Shown here: one piece after another, positions 1 through 8,484 of the stretch | How positions within the stretch are numbered: position 1 is the stretch's first letter | Layout: every line of letters begins with the position of its first letter | Source of the DNA: Tianweitania sediminis | GTDB taxonomy: Bacteria > Pseudomonadota > Alphaproteobacteria > Rhizobiales > Rhizobiaceae | Length of the DNA stretch: 64,000 bases | Reading direction: 5' to 3' | NCBI RefSeq assembly: GCF_017813335.1 | Contig: NZ_JAGIYY010000001.1 | Location: forward strand, 1,104,001-1,168,000 | Translations under genes and position numbers: made by a program | Notes under the pieces: model-generated | Databases searched by the model: none | The model's input: the letters and a program-made list of their open reading frames with translations, nothing else | What the model was told of the DNA's origin: nothing

Positions 1-1178
1 TTGTAGGAACAGTTCAGGATGCCGCACACGGTGAACATCGAGACGCCGACGGGCGGCGTCATGCCGCCAAAGGTCACCAGCGTCATCATGATCAGGCCGA
101 AATGCACGGGGTCGATCCCCGCGGCCGTGATCACCGGAACGAGGATCGGCGTCAGGAGCATGACGATCACCGTTGCCTCGACCAGCATTCCGAAAAGCAG
201 CAGGAACACCGAGATCGTGAAAAGCAGCGCGGTTTGCGAAGAAAAGAGCCCCAGGGTCAATTGCGCAAGTGTTTGCGGCACGCGCTCGAAGGTGATGACA
301 TAGCCGAAGGCGCCGGACAGGAGAATGATGAACATGATCATGCCGATGTCTCGTACTGAAAGCACGAGTGCATCGACGATCGAAGCCAGCGAAAGCTCGC
401 GATAAATCAGCAAGCCGACGACGAGGGCATAAGCAACTGCGAAGGCGCCGGCTTCGGATGGCGTGAAGATGCCAAAGCGGATGCCGACGATCAGCCAGAC
501 CGGAAAGAGGATGGCCCAGAAGCTGGTTCTGATGGCCGACAGAACTTCACGGAACGTAGGCGCGCGCTCGACCACCGGCTTGTAGTCGCGCGATCTGGCA
601 ATCCATGCGGTCGCGGTCATGAGGGCAATCGTGAGCAGCACACCGGGCACGATCCCGGCGATGAACAATCGACCGATCGAGACTTCGCCCAGGAAGCCGT
701 ACAGGATCAGGCCAAGGCTGGGCGGGATGGTGGCGGTGATCAGTCCGCCCACGGAAAGAAGGGCAGCCGTGAAGCCCTTGGTGTAGCCTTCCTTGATCAT
801 CGGGGCACCGAGGATGCGCGACTGCATGGCGGCATCGGCCACGGCCGAACCAGAGATGCCGCCCATCAGGGCCGAAAGCAAAAGGCTGACCTGGGCAAGT
901 CCACCGCGCATCCAGCCGGCACAGGTCGAGGCGAGCGTCATCATCCTTTCCGTGATGCCGGATCCGTTCATCAGATGTCCCACCAGGATGAACAATGGCA
1001 CGGCCAGCAGCGGAAAGGACTGACTCGATGCAATGATCCGCTGCACGGCCGTTGCATCAGGCATGAACGTCGTGGGGAGCAGAAAATAAGTGAGGCTCGC
1101 GACGCCAATGGCAAAAGCCACGGGCATTCCGATCACCATGAAACCCAGTGCCAGGCACAGGATCGCGAACGAAATCAA
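1..1178 (-). CDS. dctM: TRAP transporter large permease DctM (partial, C-terminus outside window)
   Basis: This encodes the large membrane subunit of a tripartite ATP-independent periplasmic transporter, the channel-forming part that uses an ion gradient to import an organic acid. The reverse-strand frame reads a hydrophobic protein with family phrases such as GMPVAFAIGVASL near the N-terminus and FERVPQTLAQ and GGMTPPVGVSMFTV towards the C-terminus. About 392 codons are present; the family is about 430 residues, so the last 30-40 are beyond base 1. The chosen start is a TTG that overlaps the dctQ stop by 4 bp (TTGA), with AAGGGGAG upstream. An in-frame ATG lies 13 codons later but would remove part of the first membrane helix. 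It is the last visible gene of the leftward gntR-epimerase-dctPQM operon. Confidence 0.93.
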   Translation of the reverse strand, partial: MISFAILCLALGFMVIGMPVAFAIGVASLTYFLLPTTFMPDATAVQRIIASSQSFPLLAVPLFILVGHLMNGSGITERMMTLASTCAGWMRGGLAQVSLLLSALMGGISGSAVADAAMQSRILGAPMIKEGYTKGFTAALLSVGGLITATIPPSLGLILYGFLGEVSIGRLFIAGIVPGVLLTIALMTATAWIARSRDYKPVVERAPTFREVLSAIRTSFWAILFPVWLIVGIRFGIFTPSEAGAFAVAYALVVGLLIYRELSLASIVDALVLSVRDIGMIMFIILLSGAFGYVITFERVPQTLAQLTLGLFSSQTALLFTISVFLLLFGMLVEATVIVMLLTPILVPVITAAGIDPVHFGLIMMTLVTFGGMTPPVGVSMFTVCGILNCSY

Positions 1179-1666
1179 AGCAGTTGCTCCCCTTGTCGGC
1201 TGTCGGGCTCGATGGCGTATAGCATTCCGCGCAGCACGATCCGGCGGATGAGCGAGATGATCATCAGGACACACCCCACGGGCAGGGCGAGTGTCACCCA
1301 GCCATAGGAAAGCCCGGAGGCTCCCATTTCACGCGCCCAGTTGGACATTGCGAGGTTCCATCCTAACCAGCCGCAATAGCTGAGAAAGGCAAGGATGCAG
1401 GCGACACAAACGAGGTGCAGAATACGACGGCCGCTCGGCGACAGCGCGTCGGGCAGGCTCGAGATGCGGATGTGTTCCCCGCGGCGGATCACCAGATCAG
1501 CGCCCAGCATCACCGTCCAGATCAGCAGGAGTTGGGCGATCTCGTTGCCGGCCGGCACCGGATGCCCGACTGAGCGACCCACAGCGCCTATGATCACCGC
1601 CGACACCGTGCCGCCAAGAAAGATCATCGCGATGATCTCCTCGATGCGATCAAAGGTCTTACCCAT
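1175..1666 (-). CDS. dctQ: TRAP transporter small permease DctQ
   Basis: This is the small membrane subunit of the TRAP transporter, about 163 residues with four predicted membrane helices. It bridges the periplasmic binding protein and the large permease. Family marks include the GADLVIRRGEHIRI stretch after helix 2 and a cytoplasmic basic end after helix 4. I chose the ATG at 1666 because GGGAGG sits about 7 bases before it; a GTG six codons upstream is also open. It lies between dctP and dctM and overlaps dctM by 4 bp, which suggests translational coupling. Confidence 0.93.
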   Translation of the reverse strand: MGKTFDRIEEIIAMIFLGGTVSAVIIGAVGRSVGHPVPAGNEIAQLLLIWTVMLGADLVIRRGEHIRISSLPDALSPSGRRILHLVCVACILAFLSYCGWLGWNLAMSNWAREMGASGLSYGWVTLALPVGCVLMIISLIRRIVLRGMLYAIEPDSRQGEQLL

Positions 1667-1731
1667 GCTTGTCCTCCCACTCACCCGTCATGCTGGCCGG
1701 CGCGGCGGCTTCCGCCGCGCCGCTTGTCAGC

Positions 1732-2712
1732 TCAGGGCTTGGCTGCGTCGATGAAGGGCTGCAACTCGGCGCGCGCATCTTCGAGGCCGAGCTGCTCGTA
1801 AACGCCCGTCGTCAAGGCGCGGAAATCTTCAGGATTGACCTCGTTGACCACGATTCCCGCAGCCTTCATGTCAGCGAGCACCTGCTCACCCTTGGCAACG
1901 GTTGCGGCCGAAGCCTCGTCACCTGCTTTCTGCAACTCCTCCGAGATGATGGTCTGTTGCTCCGGAGTGAGGCCCTGGAACCAGGCTTCAGAGGTGGTGA
2001 GGCCGGTCAAGAGCTGCACATGGTTGGTGAAAGCCAGGTTGCCGGTGACTTCATGAAGCTTGATGCCGTAAGCGCCGGTCAGCTGGGCTTCCGCGCCGTC
2101 GATCGCGCCGAGCTGCAGAGCCGAATACACTTCCGACCATGCCATTGGCACAGCGGTGGCACCCATCGCGTTGATTGTTGCCAGCCAGCCCGGCGCATCG
2201 ATGGTTCGCACGCGCACGCCGCTCAGATCGGCAGGCTTGGTCACCGGCGCTTTGGTGAACATCTGCCGAGTGCCCTGGAACCAGTTGTAGTTCAAAAGCC
2301 GCAGACCGGTGGACGAGGCGAGTTCTTCCACCCACTTCTTGTAAGGTTCGGACGCCGTTATGGCGGCGTACTGCTTCCAGTCGTCAACCAGATAAGGTGC
2401 CGACAGGATGCCGAGCTCTTTTTGGAATGGCGCCAAGCGTCCGGCATCAACAAGAACCGCAACGGCAGCACCATTGCGGATCTGCTCGAGGACGTCGTTG
2501 TCGGATCCGAGCTGCGACGACGGATACACGGTGACGTCGATTTCGCCGTTGCTGCGTTCCTCGATGCGGGTTGCCGCTTCTTCCATCGCTATTGCGAGGG
2601 GGTCGGTGGCGTTCTGCGAGGTGGACAGGGCGAACTGGACCTGGGCCAAGGCACCCACGGAGGTGGATGCAAGAAGTGCAGCGGCGAGGGTCAGTGTTTT
2701 GAAGCGAAGCAT
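1732..2712 (-). CDS. dctP: TRAP transporter substrate-binding protein DctP
   Basis: This is the periplasmic solute-binding subunit of the TRAP transporter (326 aa). A Sec signal peptide covers residues 1-23 and ends in ALA. Typical DctP features follow: an arginine in GTRQ at about 149, the GVRVRT motif around 165-170 whose arginine normally pairs with the substrate carboxylate, and the WSEVYSALQLGAIDGAE helix at about 192-208. Family knowledge says the ligand is an organic or sugar acid. The adjacent uxuA-uxuB-kdgK genes suggest an aldonate or hexuronate such as mannonate or glucuronate, but that is inferred from context. It follows the epimerase gene by 25 bp. Confidence 0.95.
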   Translation of the reverse strand: MLRFKTLTLAAALLASTSVGALAQVQFALSTSQNATDPLAIAMEEAATRIEERSNGEIDVTVYPSSQLGSDNDVLEQIRNGAAVAVLVDAGRLAPFQKELGILSAPYLVDDWKQYAAITASEPYKKWVEELASSTGLRLLNYNWFQGTRQMFTKAPVTKPADLSGVRVRTIDAPGWLATINAMGATAVPMAWSEVYSALQLGAIDGAEAQLTGAYGIKLHEVTGNLAFTNHVQLLTGLTTSEAWFQGLTPEQQTIISEELQKAGDEASAATVAKGEQVLADMKAAGIVVNEVNPEDFRALTTGVYEQLGLEDARAELQPFIDAAKP

Positions 2713-2737
2713 GTGTGTTTTTCCTCCTAAGATGTGG

Positions 2738-3964
2738 TCAGTGCCGAGGAATGCCCGGCCATAGTCCGGCCCCCGCCCCTTCGGTCAGGGCGAGCGCAAG
2801 ATGGTAGAAAAGGCGTGTGAGGGTTGCCGGCTGGATCACATGGCCGTCCGCGGCGAGCTGGTTCACCCAGAACCGCCGACCGGCGAACCAGCGCTCGAAC
2901 ATCAAACAAAGCAGTGCGCGAGCCCGGACGCCCGCCTGATCGTCACCCGCCATGGCGCGCGCCGCGTACCACTTGATGGCCTCGGTTTGCGGCCAAAGCA
3001 GAAAAGTTTCCTCCACCACGGAGCCCTGCGCCGAAACCGCATCAAGAGCAGCGCCTGCCATTGGTCCGGTGGCGGCAACGCCGTGGCGTTCGGCAAACAG
3101 GGCAAGTTGTTCGGCGAGATCGCGGGTTGCAGGGTCGCCGCCGAGTTCGGCTTCGCGCCACAACAGCCAGGCCCATTCATATTGGTGTCCGGGCTCGCGC
3201 CGCAAACCCATTGCGTCTTGGAGGGGGCGCAGGTCCGGCGCTCGCCATTCCGCTATGCTGCCGGTTTCCGTGTCGTGGAAATGCCGGAGCGCCAGTGATC
3301 GCGTGCTTGCCGCGCGGGACATCCAGATGCTCTGGCGTGACACTTTGAAGGCCTGCAAACAGGCTTCATAAAGATGCATGTGCGGATTCTGAGCGCGGTG
3401 TGGGGCGAGTGGAGCGCTGGGCTCCGCCACCTCGTCGTGTTCAAGCAGAAGGCCGGTTGCTGGATCGGTCAAGCGCGTGGAAAGCAGTTCCCAGCAAGCC
3501 TCCAACTTCGCTCCGACTTCGGAGGAGGGCGCGATGGCGTTCCACGTCGCGAAGCCGAGGATCACAAAGGTCTGATCGTAGCTGCGGGCGACGTCGTCCG
3601 CCGCCTGGCCCGTCCGGGCGCCAGTTCTCCCCCCAGCGCGCCGGTACAAGCCGGCTTCTTTTTGGAAGCGAGGCAAGAAGGTGGCCTGCCGTTTTGCGGC
3701 TTCAACAAGCGCCGGATTACCCGACAGCCTTGCCAGATGCGAAAGCGTGAAAAGGGTGCGGGCCTGAGCCAGCACCGTCTTCTCCGCCGATCTGTCGGGG
3801 TGACCTTCTTGATCGAGAGCGTCGAATACGCCCCCGCCTTCCTCGTCGCTGACGTGCGTCAGCCAGTCCGGCAGCAACTCGGCCCAAAACCATGTCGCCC
3901 ACCAATCGGCGTCTCGCGGCGCATCGGGAGCCTCTTGTCGCGGATCGCGGCTGAACTGGCTCAT
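2738..3964 (-). CDS. AGE-family sugar epimerase/isomerase
   Basis: This 408-residue protein belongs to the N-acylglucosamine 2-epimerase (AGE) superfamily, (alpha/alpha)6-barrel enzymes that epimerise or isomerise sugars at C2 (mannose isomerase, YihS, cellobiose epimerase). Visible family motifs are ARTLFTLSHLA (68-78), NPHMHLYEA with H195/H197, PGHQYEWAWLL with H260, LWPQTEAIKW (323-332) and a C-terminal histidine near 388. These match the histidine-rich active site of the family. It overlaps the regulator gene upstream by 4 bp (ATGA) and is followed by dctPQM, so it is expressed with a sugar-acid importer. The substrate cannot be read from the sequence. Mannose/fructose interconversion, or a uronate-like substrate given the neighbouring mannonate genes, are both possible. 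Confidence 0.88.
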   Translation of the reverse strand: MSQFSRDPRQEAPDAPRDADWWATWFWAELLPDWLTHVSDEEGGGVFDALDQEGHPDRSAEKTVLAQARTLFTLSHLARLSGNPALVEAAKRQATFLPRFQKEAGLYRRAGGRTGARTGQAADDVARSYDQTFVILGFATWNAIAPSSEVGAKLEACWELLSTRLTDPATGLLLEHDEVAEPSAPLAPHRAQNPHMHLYEACLQAFKVSRQSIWMSRAASTRSLALRHFHDTETGSIAEWRAPDLRPLQDAMGLRREPGHQYEWAWLLWREAELGGDPATRDLAEQLALFAERHGVAATGPMAGAALDAVSAQGSVVEETFLLWPQTEAIKWYAARAMAGDDQAGVRARALLCLMFERWFAGRRFWVNQLAADGHVIQPATLTRLFYHLALALTEGAGAGLWPGIPRH

Positions 3965-4665
3965 CGGAGCGCTCCCGTTCCGATGAAGAAATCCGGCTGC
4001 GCTTGGACGATGCCGGGCAGATCAACGACGATTTCGCGCAAGTGGATGCGCATCGCTTCCACCGCCGCAGCAGCATCCCGCATCCGGATGGCTTCCACGA
4101 TGTCGGCGTGTTGGCCGATCAACCTTTCGCGCGAAACCTGCCGAGCGCTGATGTGGCGCACGCGGTTCATGTGGATCTTCAAATCCTCCAGGTGGTCGGC
4201 CACGGAAGCGTATCCGGCCAGAACCGCCAAGGTCCTGTGAAAGTCCTCATCTACCCGCATGAACTCGTCGCCCGGGGCGGCGGCATGCAAGGCACGTTGT
4301 TCCGCGATGGAGGCGTCCAGCGCGTCCAATGCGGCTGCGTCGGCAGTTTCCGCGACGCGGCGCACAATGTCGGCCTCGACCGCTTCGCGGATGAAGCGTG
4401 CTGTGAGAACAGCCGGAACCGAGATCAGGGTCACGAAGGTGCCGCGCTGCGGACGCACTTCCACCAGCGCTTCTTCCGAAAGCTTGATGAAGGTTTCGCG
4501 GACCGGCTGGCGCGAAACCGAGTAAGCGGAAGCGATCTCGGTTTCAGAAACTCGGGACCCCGGCACGATGTCGCCGCGGATGATCCTGTCGCGCAACACA
4601 CGGTGGAGCTGCGGCCCCACGGCCGCGCTTTGCTCCAGCAGATGTACCTGCGCCAAGCCAGTCAA
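3961..4665 (-). CDS. GntR-family regulator, FCD (FadR-like) subfamily
   Basis: This 234-residue regulator has an N-terminal winged helix (about 15-80; VSRQPVRETFIKLSEE is the recognition-helix region) and a C-terminal all-helical FCD ligand domain (about 90-220). FCD metal/ligand residues appear as D and H in MRVDEDFHRTLA and later histidines in GQHADIVEAI and MRIHLREIV. Such proteins usually repress hexuronate or aldonate genes and release DNA when an intermediate binds. The start is a TTG with GGGAGG about 9 bases upstream; there is no better ATG in frame. It is divergent from uxuA, with a 102-bp spacer that holds a possible operator. It likely controls both operons. Confidence 0.9.
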   Translation of the reverse strand: MTGLAQVHLLEQSAAVGPQLHRVLRDRIIRGDIVPGSRVSETEIASAYSVSRQPVRETFIKLSEEALVEVRPQRGTFVTLISVPAVLTARFIREAVEADIVRRVAETADAAALDALDASIAEQRALHAAAPGDEFMRVDEDFHRTLAVLAGYASVADHLEDLKIHMNRVRHISARQVSRERLIGQHADIVEAIRMRDAAAAVEAMRIHLREIVVDLPGIVQAQPDFFIGTGALR

Positions 4666-4710
4666 TAGCAGATCCTCCCGCCGCTGGATTAGCTCCGAAC
4701 TTCCATACTA

Positions 4711-4726
4711 GTCAACTGCTGCTGAC
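4711..4726. promoter_or_regulatory. imperfect palindrome, candidate operator between gntR and uxuA
   Basis: The sequence GTCAACTGCTGCTGAC is palindromic at 12 of 16 positions. It sits in the middle of the 102-bp divergent spacer, next to the short palindrome ACTAGT. A leftward TTGACT (-35-like, 4710-4715) overlaps its left edge, so a bound repressor would block gntR transcription and probably uxuA too. GntR/FCD proteins bind short inverted repeats in such spacers. The match to any specific consensus is weak. Confidence 0.35.
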
Positions 4727-4767
4727 GCTGTTAGATCGGGTCAGATATAAGCAGGAGGAGACTACCC

Positions 4768-5982
4768 ATGCGGCAGACTTGGCGTTGGTTCGGGCCGAAG
4801 GACCTGTGTTCGGTGGACGACATGTGCCAGGCCGGCGTTCAGGGCGTGGTTTCGGCCCTGCACCACGTCGCCACTGGCGCCGTGTGGCGTCCGGACGATA
4901 TCGAGCAGCGCAAGTCCGAGATCGCGACGATGCGGGACGGCACCCCGTCCGGTTTGGCATGGGAGGTTGTCGAAAGCCTCCCGGTTTCGGAAGACATCAA
5001 GCGACAGACCGGCGACTGGCGGCAGCACATCGAAAACTGGAAAACGTCGATGCGGCATTTGCAAGCGGCCGGCATCGACGTGATCTGCTACAACTTCATG
5101 CCGGTTCTGGATTGGACGCGCACGGATCTTGCCTGGCGTCTTCCGACCGGCGGCACGTGCATGCGCTTCGATCTGACGGATTTCGCGGCGTTCGACATCC
5201 ACATCCTGGCGCGTCCCTCTGCGACAGGCGACTACACGCCGGAAGTGGTGGACGAAGCGAACCGTCGGTTCTCGGCGATGAGCGATGACCGAAAGGCCCA
5301 ACTTGCAAAGAATGTCGTTTTCGGCTTGCCCGGTGCTGCCGAGAACTTCAGCCTGGACGATGTGCGGGCTCACCTTGCCAAATACGCCGACATAACCGCC
5401 GACCAACTGCGGAGCCACCTCGTGGACTTCCTGGCAGAAGTCGCGCCGCTGGCCGAGGAACTCGGCGTCCGCCTGTGCTGCCATCCCGATGATCCGCCGT
5501 TTGCGCTGCTTGGGCTGCCGCGCGTCATGTCCACGGAAGACGATTACAACAAGGTCATGGATGCCGTGGATCTTCCGGCGAACGGCGTCACGCTTTGCGC
5601 CGGCTCGCTCGGTGCCCGGCCCGACAACGACCTTCCGGGCATGATGGACCGGCTGGGAGACAGGGTGCATTTCCTACACCTCCGCAATGTGCTGCGCGAA
5701 AGCTCCGATGTGAAAGGCAGCTTTCACGAGGCCGAGCACCTGGGCGGCGGAACGGACATGGTGGCGTTGATTGCCGCGGTGCTGCGCCAGGAGCGGCGGC
5801 GCAAGGCGGCGGGCCGCACCGATGTGTCGATCCCCTTCCGGCCCGACCATGGTCAGGACATCCTGGATGACCTGAAGCGACAAGCTCAGCCGGGCTACCC
5901 GTCCATTGGCCGCTTGAAGGGACTGGCGGAACTGCGCGGCATCCTCACGGCTTTGGACCACCCCGTCGAGGGACTGCAATGA
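4768..5982 (+). CDS. uxuA: mannonate dehydratase
   Basis: UxuA dehydrates D-mannonate to 2-dehydro-3-deoxy-D-gluconate (KDG) in hexuronate catabolism; it is a cytoplasmic TIM-barrel metalloenzyme. The 404-aa product is close to the usual length (about 394). Visible hallmarks are the N-terminal RQTWRWFGP, LHHVATGAVW near 31-40, RLCCHPDDPP at 235-244 with metal-binding C/H residues, HLRNV, and FRPDHGQ at about 357-363 with D360/H361. A strong AGGAGGAG Shine-Dalgarno precedes the ATG. It heads the rightward operon, overlapping uxuB by 4 bp, and is divergent from the gntR-TRAP operon. Confidence 0.96.
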   Translation: MRQTWRWFGPKDLCSVDDMCQAGVQGVVSALHHVATGAVWRPDDIEQRKSEIATMRDGTPSGLAWEVVESLPVSEDIKRQTGDWRQHIENWKTSMRHLQAAGIDVICYNFMPVLDWTRTDLAWRLPTGGTCMRFDLTDFAAFDIHILARPSATGDYTPEVVDEANRRFSAMSDDRKAQLAKNVVFGLPGAAENFSLDDVRAHLAKYADITADQLRSHLVDFLAEVAPLAEELGVRLCCHPDDPPFALLGLPRVMSTEDDYNKVMDAVDLPANGVTLCAGSLGARPDNDLPGMMDRLGDRVHFLHLRNVLRESSDVKGSFHEAEHLGGGTDMVALIAAVLRQERRRKAAGRTDVSIPFRPDHGQDILDDLKRQAQPGYPSIGRLKGLAELRGILTALDHPVEGLQ

Positions 5983-7445
5983 CACGGCTTTCGTCGCTTG
6001 CGGCGGTTCAAGGTGAAGCGCTTCTGCCCGGCTATGACCCCTCGCAGCACGGGCGCGGGATTGTGCATCTCGGCATCGGCGCCTTTCACCGGGCCCATCA
6101 GGCGGCGGTGACGGATGCCGCGCTTTCTGCGGACGGCGGAAACTGGCGCATTACCGGCGTCAGCCTCCGCTCGCGGGAGGTTGCCGACGCCCTGAACCCG
6201 CAGAACGGGCTTTTCACCTTGATCGAGCGGGGCGCTGCGGGAACGAGGGCTCGCGTCGTTGCCGCAATCCGTGACGTGATCGCCGCCGATCCGGGAGCAA
6301 CGCTTGCCGCGCTCTGCGATCCACAGGTGCGGATTGTGACGCTTACCGTAACGGAGAAGGGCTACGGCATCGACCGGGTGCGCCGCAGCCCCGACGCGGA
6401 TGATCCCGCCGTGAAGGCCGATCTCCAGGCACCTGATGCGCCGTCCGGTGTGCTCGGTCTTCTGGTTGCCGCCTTGCGCCAGCGCCATGCCGCCGGCGTC
6501 GAACCCTTCACCGTGCTTTGCTGCGACAACCTGCCGGAAAACGGTGCGCTTCTTCGCGACGGCGTGATCGGCTTTGCCCGCATGGTGGACCCGACGCTTG
6601 CCGACTGGATCGCCGACCATGTGGCTTTCCCGTCGTCCATGGTGGACAGGATCACGCCCGCCGCCACGGATACCACCTTGGCGGAAGCCAAGCGCCAGAC
6701 CGGCTGTGACGACCTGGCCGCAGTGGAAACCGAACCGTTCCTTCAGTGGGTGATCGAGGACCATTTTCCGCAGGGGCGGCCCGCTTGGGAAGCAGGTGGC
6801 GCGATCTTCGTGGCCGATGTTGCTCCCTACGAGCGCATGAAGCTGACCATGCTCAACGGCAGTCACTCCATGCTGGCCTATGCCGGCTTCCTGACCAGCC
6901 GGCGCTATGTTCGTGACGTCATGGGCGATCCGGTGCTTTCGGTCCTGGTTTCGCGACATCTGAGGGCTGCCGCTTCGGTCCTCCCCGCGCTGCCGAGCAT
7001 CGACCTCGCCGCTTATGCCAAGGCTTTAGAGGAGCGCTTCCGAAATCCAGCCATTGCACACGAAACCTGGCAGATCGCGATGGACGGCACCCAGAAGCTG
7101 CCGCAACGCATTTTCCAGCCGGCCTTGGCTGCGTTGGGACAAGGGCAATCTGTTCGGCCATTCGCGCTTGCGGCGGCCGCGTGGATGCGCTTCACGCTCG
7201 GGCGCACCGACGATGGTCGCGACCACGCATTGCGTGATCCGCGCGAAGCCGAAATCCGGAATGCGCTTGCCGGCGTTTCCCGTGAGACGGGCGAAGCGAT
7301 CCGCGATGCCCTTTCTGGCCTGCCGGGCCTCGTTCCGGCGGAGCTGGCGGCCACTCCCGCGTGGCGCGACGCGGTGGCGGAGCTTTTGCAGGGTATGCTC
7401 GACAAGGGTGTTGCGGCGACCTTGCAAGCGGAAGCCGCGACATGA
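5979..7445 (+). CDS. uxuB: mannitol dehydrogenase-family oxidoreductase, probable D-fructuronate reductase
   Basis: This 488-aa polyol-type long-chain dehydrogenase (E. coli UxuB is 486 aa) probably interconverts D-fructuronate and D-mannonate with NAD(H). The N-terminal Rossmann region carries GIVHLGIGAFHRAHQA (about 28-43). The catalytic block KLTMLNGSH at 288-296 supplies the family lysine (K288), N293 and H296. Its ATG overlaps the uxuA stop (ATGA) and its stop overlaps the kdgK start, so the three genes are translationally coupled. Related family members act on mannitol, tagaturonate or arabinitol. Fructuronate is preferred here because uxuA and kdgK flank it. Confidence 0.92.
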   Translation: MTRLSSLAAVQGEALLPGYDPSQHGRGIVHLGIGAFHRAHQAAVTDAALSADGGNWRITGVSLRSREVADALNPQNGLFTLIERGAAGTRARVVAAIRDVIAADPGATLAALCDPQVRIVTLTVTEKGYGIDRVRRSPDADDPAVKADLQAPDAPSGVLGLLVAALRQRHAAGVEPFTVLCCDNLPENGALLRDGVIGFARMVDPTLADWIADHVAFPSSMVDRITPAATDTTLAEAKRQTGCDDLAAVETEPFLQWVIEDHFPQGRPAWEAGGAIFVADVAPYERMKLTMLNGSHSMLAYAGFLTSRRYVRDVMGDPVLSVLVSRHLRAAASVLPALPSIDLAAYAKALEERFRNPAIAHETWQIAMDGTQKLPQRIFQPALAALGQGQSVRPFALAAAAWMRFTLGRTDDGRDHALRDPREAEIRNALAGVSRETGEAIRDALSGLPGLVPAELAATPAWRDAVAELLQGMLDKGVAATLQAEAAT

Positions 7446-8368
7446 GCCTGTTTATATCGATCGGCGAGGCAATGGTGGAACTCTCCAGCGCGACCGATGC
7501 CGGCGATGGGCTTTGGCGCCTGGGCTTTGCCGGCGACACGCTGAACACCGCCTGGTATGCCCGCGCATGCCTGCCCGATGCTTGGCAAGTCGGCTACATG
7601 ACAAGGCTTGGCCAAGACCCTTTTTCGCCCCAGCTGGCCGATTTCCTGGAAAACAACAACATCACCGGGGACTTCATCAGGACTGAGCCGTCGCGTTCTG
7701 TCGGCTTATACGCGATCCAGTTGAAGGACGGCGAACGGAGCTTCGCTTATTGGCGCGGGCAGTCCGCCGCCCGGCTCTTAGCCGATGATCTGGCGCTCCT
7801 CGACCGAGCTTTTGCAGCGGCCGACGCCATCTACCTGTCGGGCATCACTCTTGCGATCCTGCCGGATGCCGGGCGCGACGCACTGGTGTCGCGCCTCGTT
7901 GCCGCGAGGCGTGCCGGCACGTTCACCGCGTTCGACCCCAACCTGCGCCCCCGGCTTTGGGAAGACGCGGACACGATGCGGCACTGGCTGACCCAAGCTG
8001 CGGCCGGCGCGGGTGTCCTTCTCCCGAGCTTCGATGACGAAGCTGAATGGTTCGGCGATGCCACGCCCGAGGCCTGCGCGCGACGATGGCAGGCTGCGGG
8101 CGCTTCGGAGGTGATCGTGAAGAATGGCGGCGGGCCGATGGTCCTCTTGCAAGGCGGGGATCTGCTGACCGCGCCAGCCGAGTTCATCGCGCCCGTGGAC
8201 AGCACCGGCGCAGGCGACAGCTTCAACGGCGCTTATCTGGCGGCACGATTGACGGGGTCGTCTGCGGCTGACGCTGCGCAAGCCGGCCACGCGGTGGCGC
8301 TCAAGGTGATCGCGCATCGCGGCGCGCTGATTCCCTTGCGGGATCTGACAGGTTTCCGACGCGCCTAG
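7442..8368 (+). CDS. kdgK: PfkB-family sugar kinase, probable 2-dehydro-3-deoxygluconokinase
   Basis: This 308-aa ribokinase/PfkB-fold kinase probably phosphorylates KDG to KDG-6-phosphate, the step after UxuA. Family signatures are FISIGEAMVELS at the N-terminus, FAGDTLNTAWYA (KdgK-type substrate loop), DPNLRPRLW in the middle, IVKNGGGP, and DSTGAGDSFNGAYLA at 253-267 with catalytic D259. The start is the ATG overlapping the uxuB stop (7442-7445); the frame is open upstream but only inside uxuB. No KDPG aldolase gene is present in the window, so the last step must be encoded elsewhere. Confidence 0.93.
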   Translation: MSLFISIGEAMVELSSATDAGDGLWRLGFAGDTLNTAWYARACLPDAWQVGYMTRLGQDPFSPQLADFLENNNITGDFIRTEPSRSVGLYAIQLKDGERSFAYWRGQSAARLLADDLALLDRAFAAADAIYLSGITLAILPDAGRDALVSRLVAARRAGTFTAFDPNLRPRLWEDADTMRHWLTQAAAGAGVLLPSFDDEAEWFGDATPEACARRWQAAGASEVIVKNGGGPMVLLQGGDLLTAPAEFIAPVDSTGAGDSFNGAYLAARLTGSSAADAAQAGHAVALKVIAHRGALIPLRDLTGFRRA

Positions 8369-8484
8369 AGCCTGTTCATCCGGTCCGAGGCCATAGCCTA
8401 CACCTTGAGCGGTGTGCTAGAGCGACTGTGCTGAAGGTTGATCTTTCGAGCGCGCCTTTGCGTCCACCAGGAGATCCAAGGATC

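Noticed and set aside
1669-2730. A long rightward open frame opposite dctP
   Set aside because: Its translation is a shadow of dctP. It has no Shine-Dalgarno or family resemblance, and dctP on the minus strand is certain.
4744-4751. TATAAG as the uxuA -10 box
   Set aside because: A start there would leave only about 10 bases before the ATG and would overlap the Shine-Dalgarno, so it is doubtful.
4762-5670. A 302-codon frame antisense to uxuA
   Set aside because: Composition is that of a reverse-strand shadow; uxuA motifs are clear on the plus strand.
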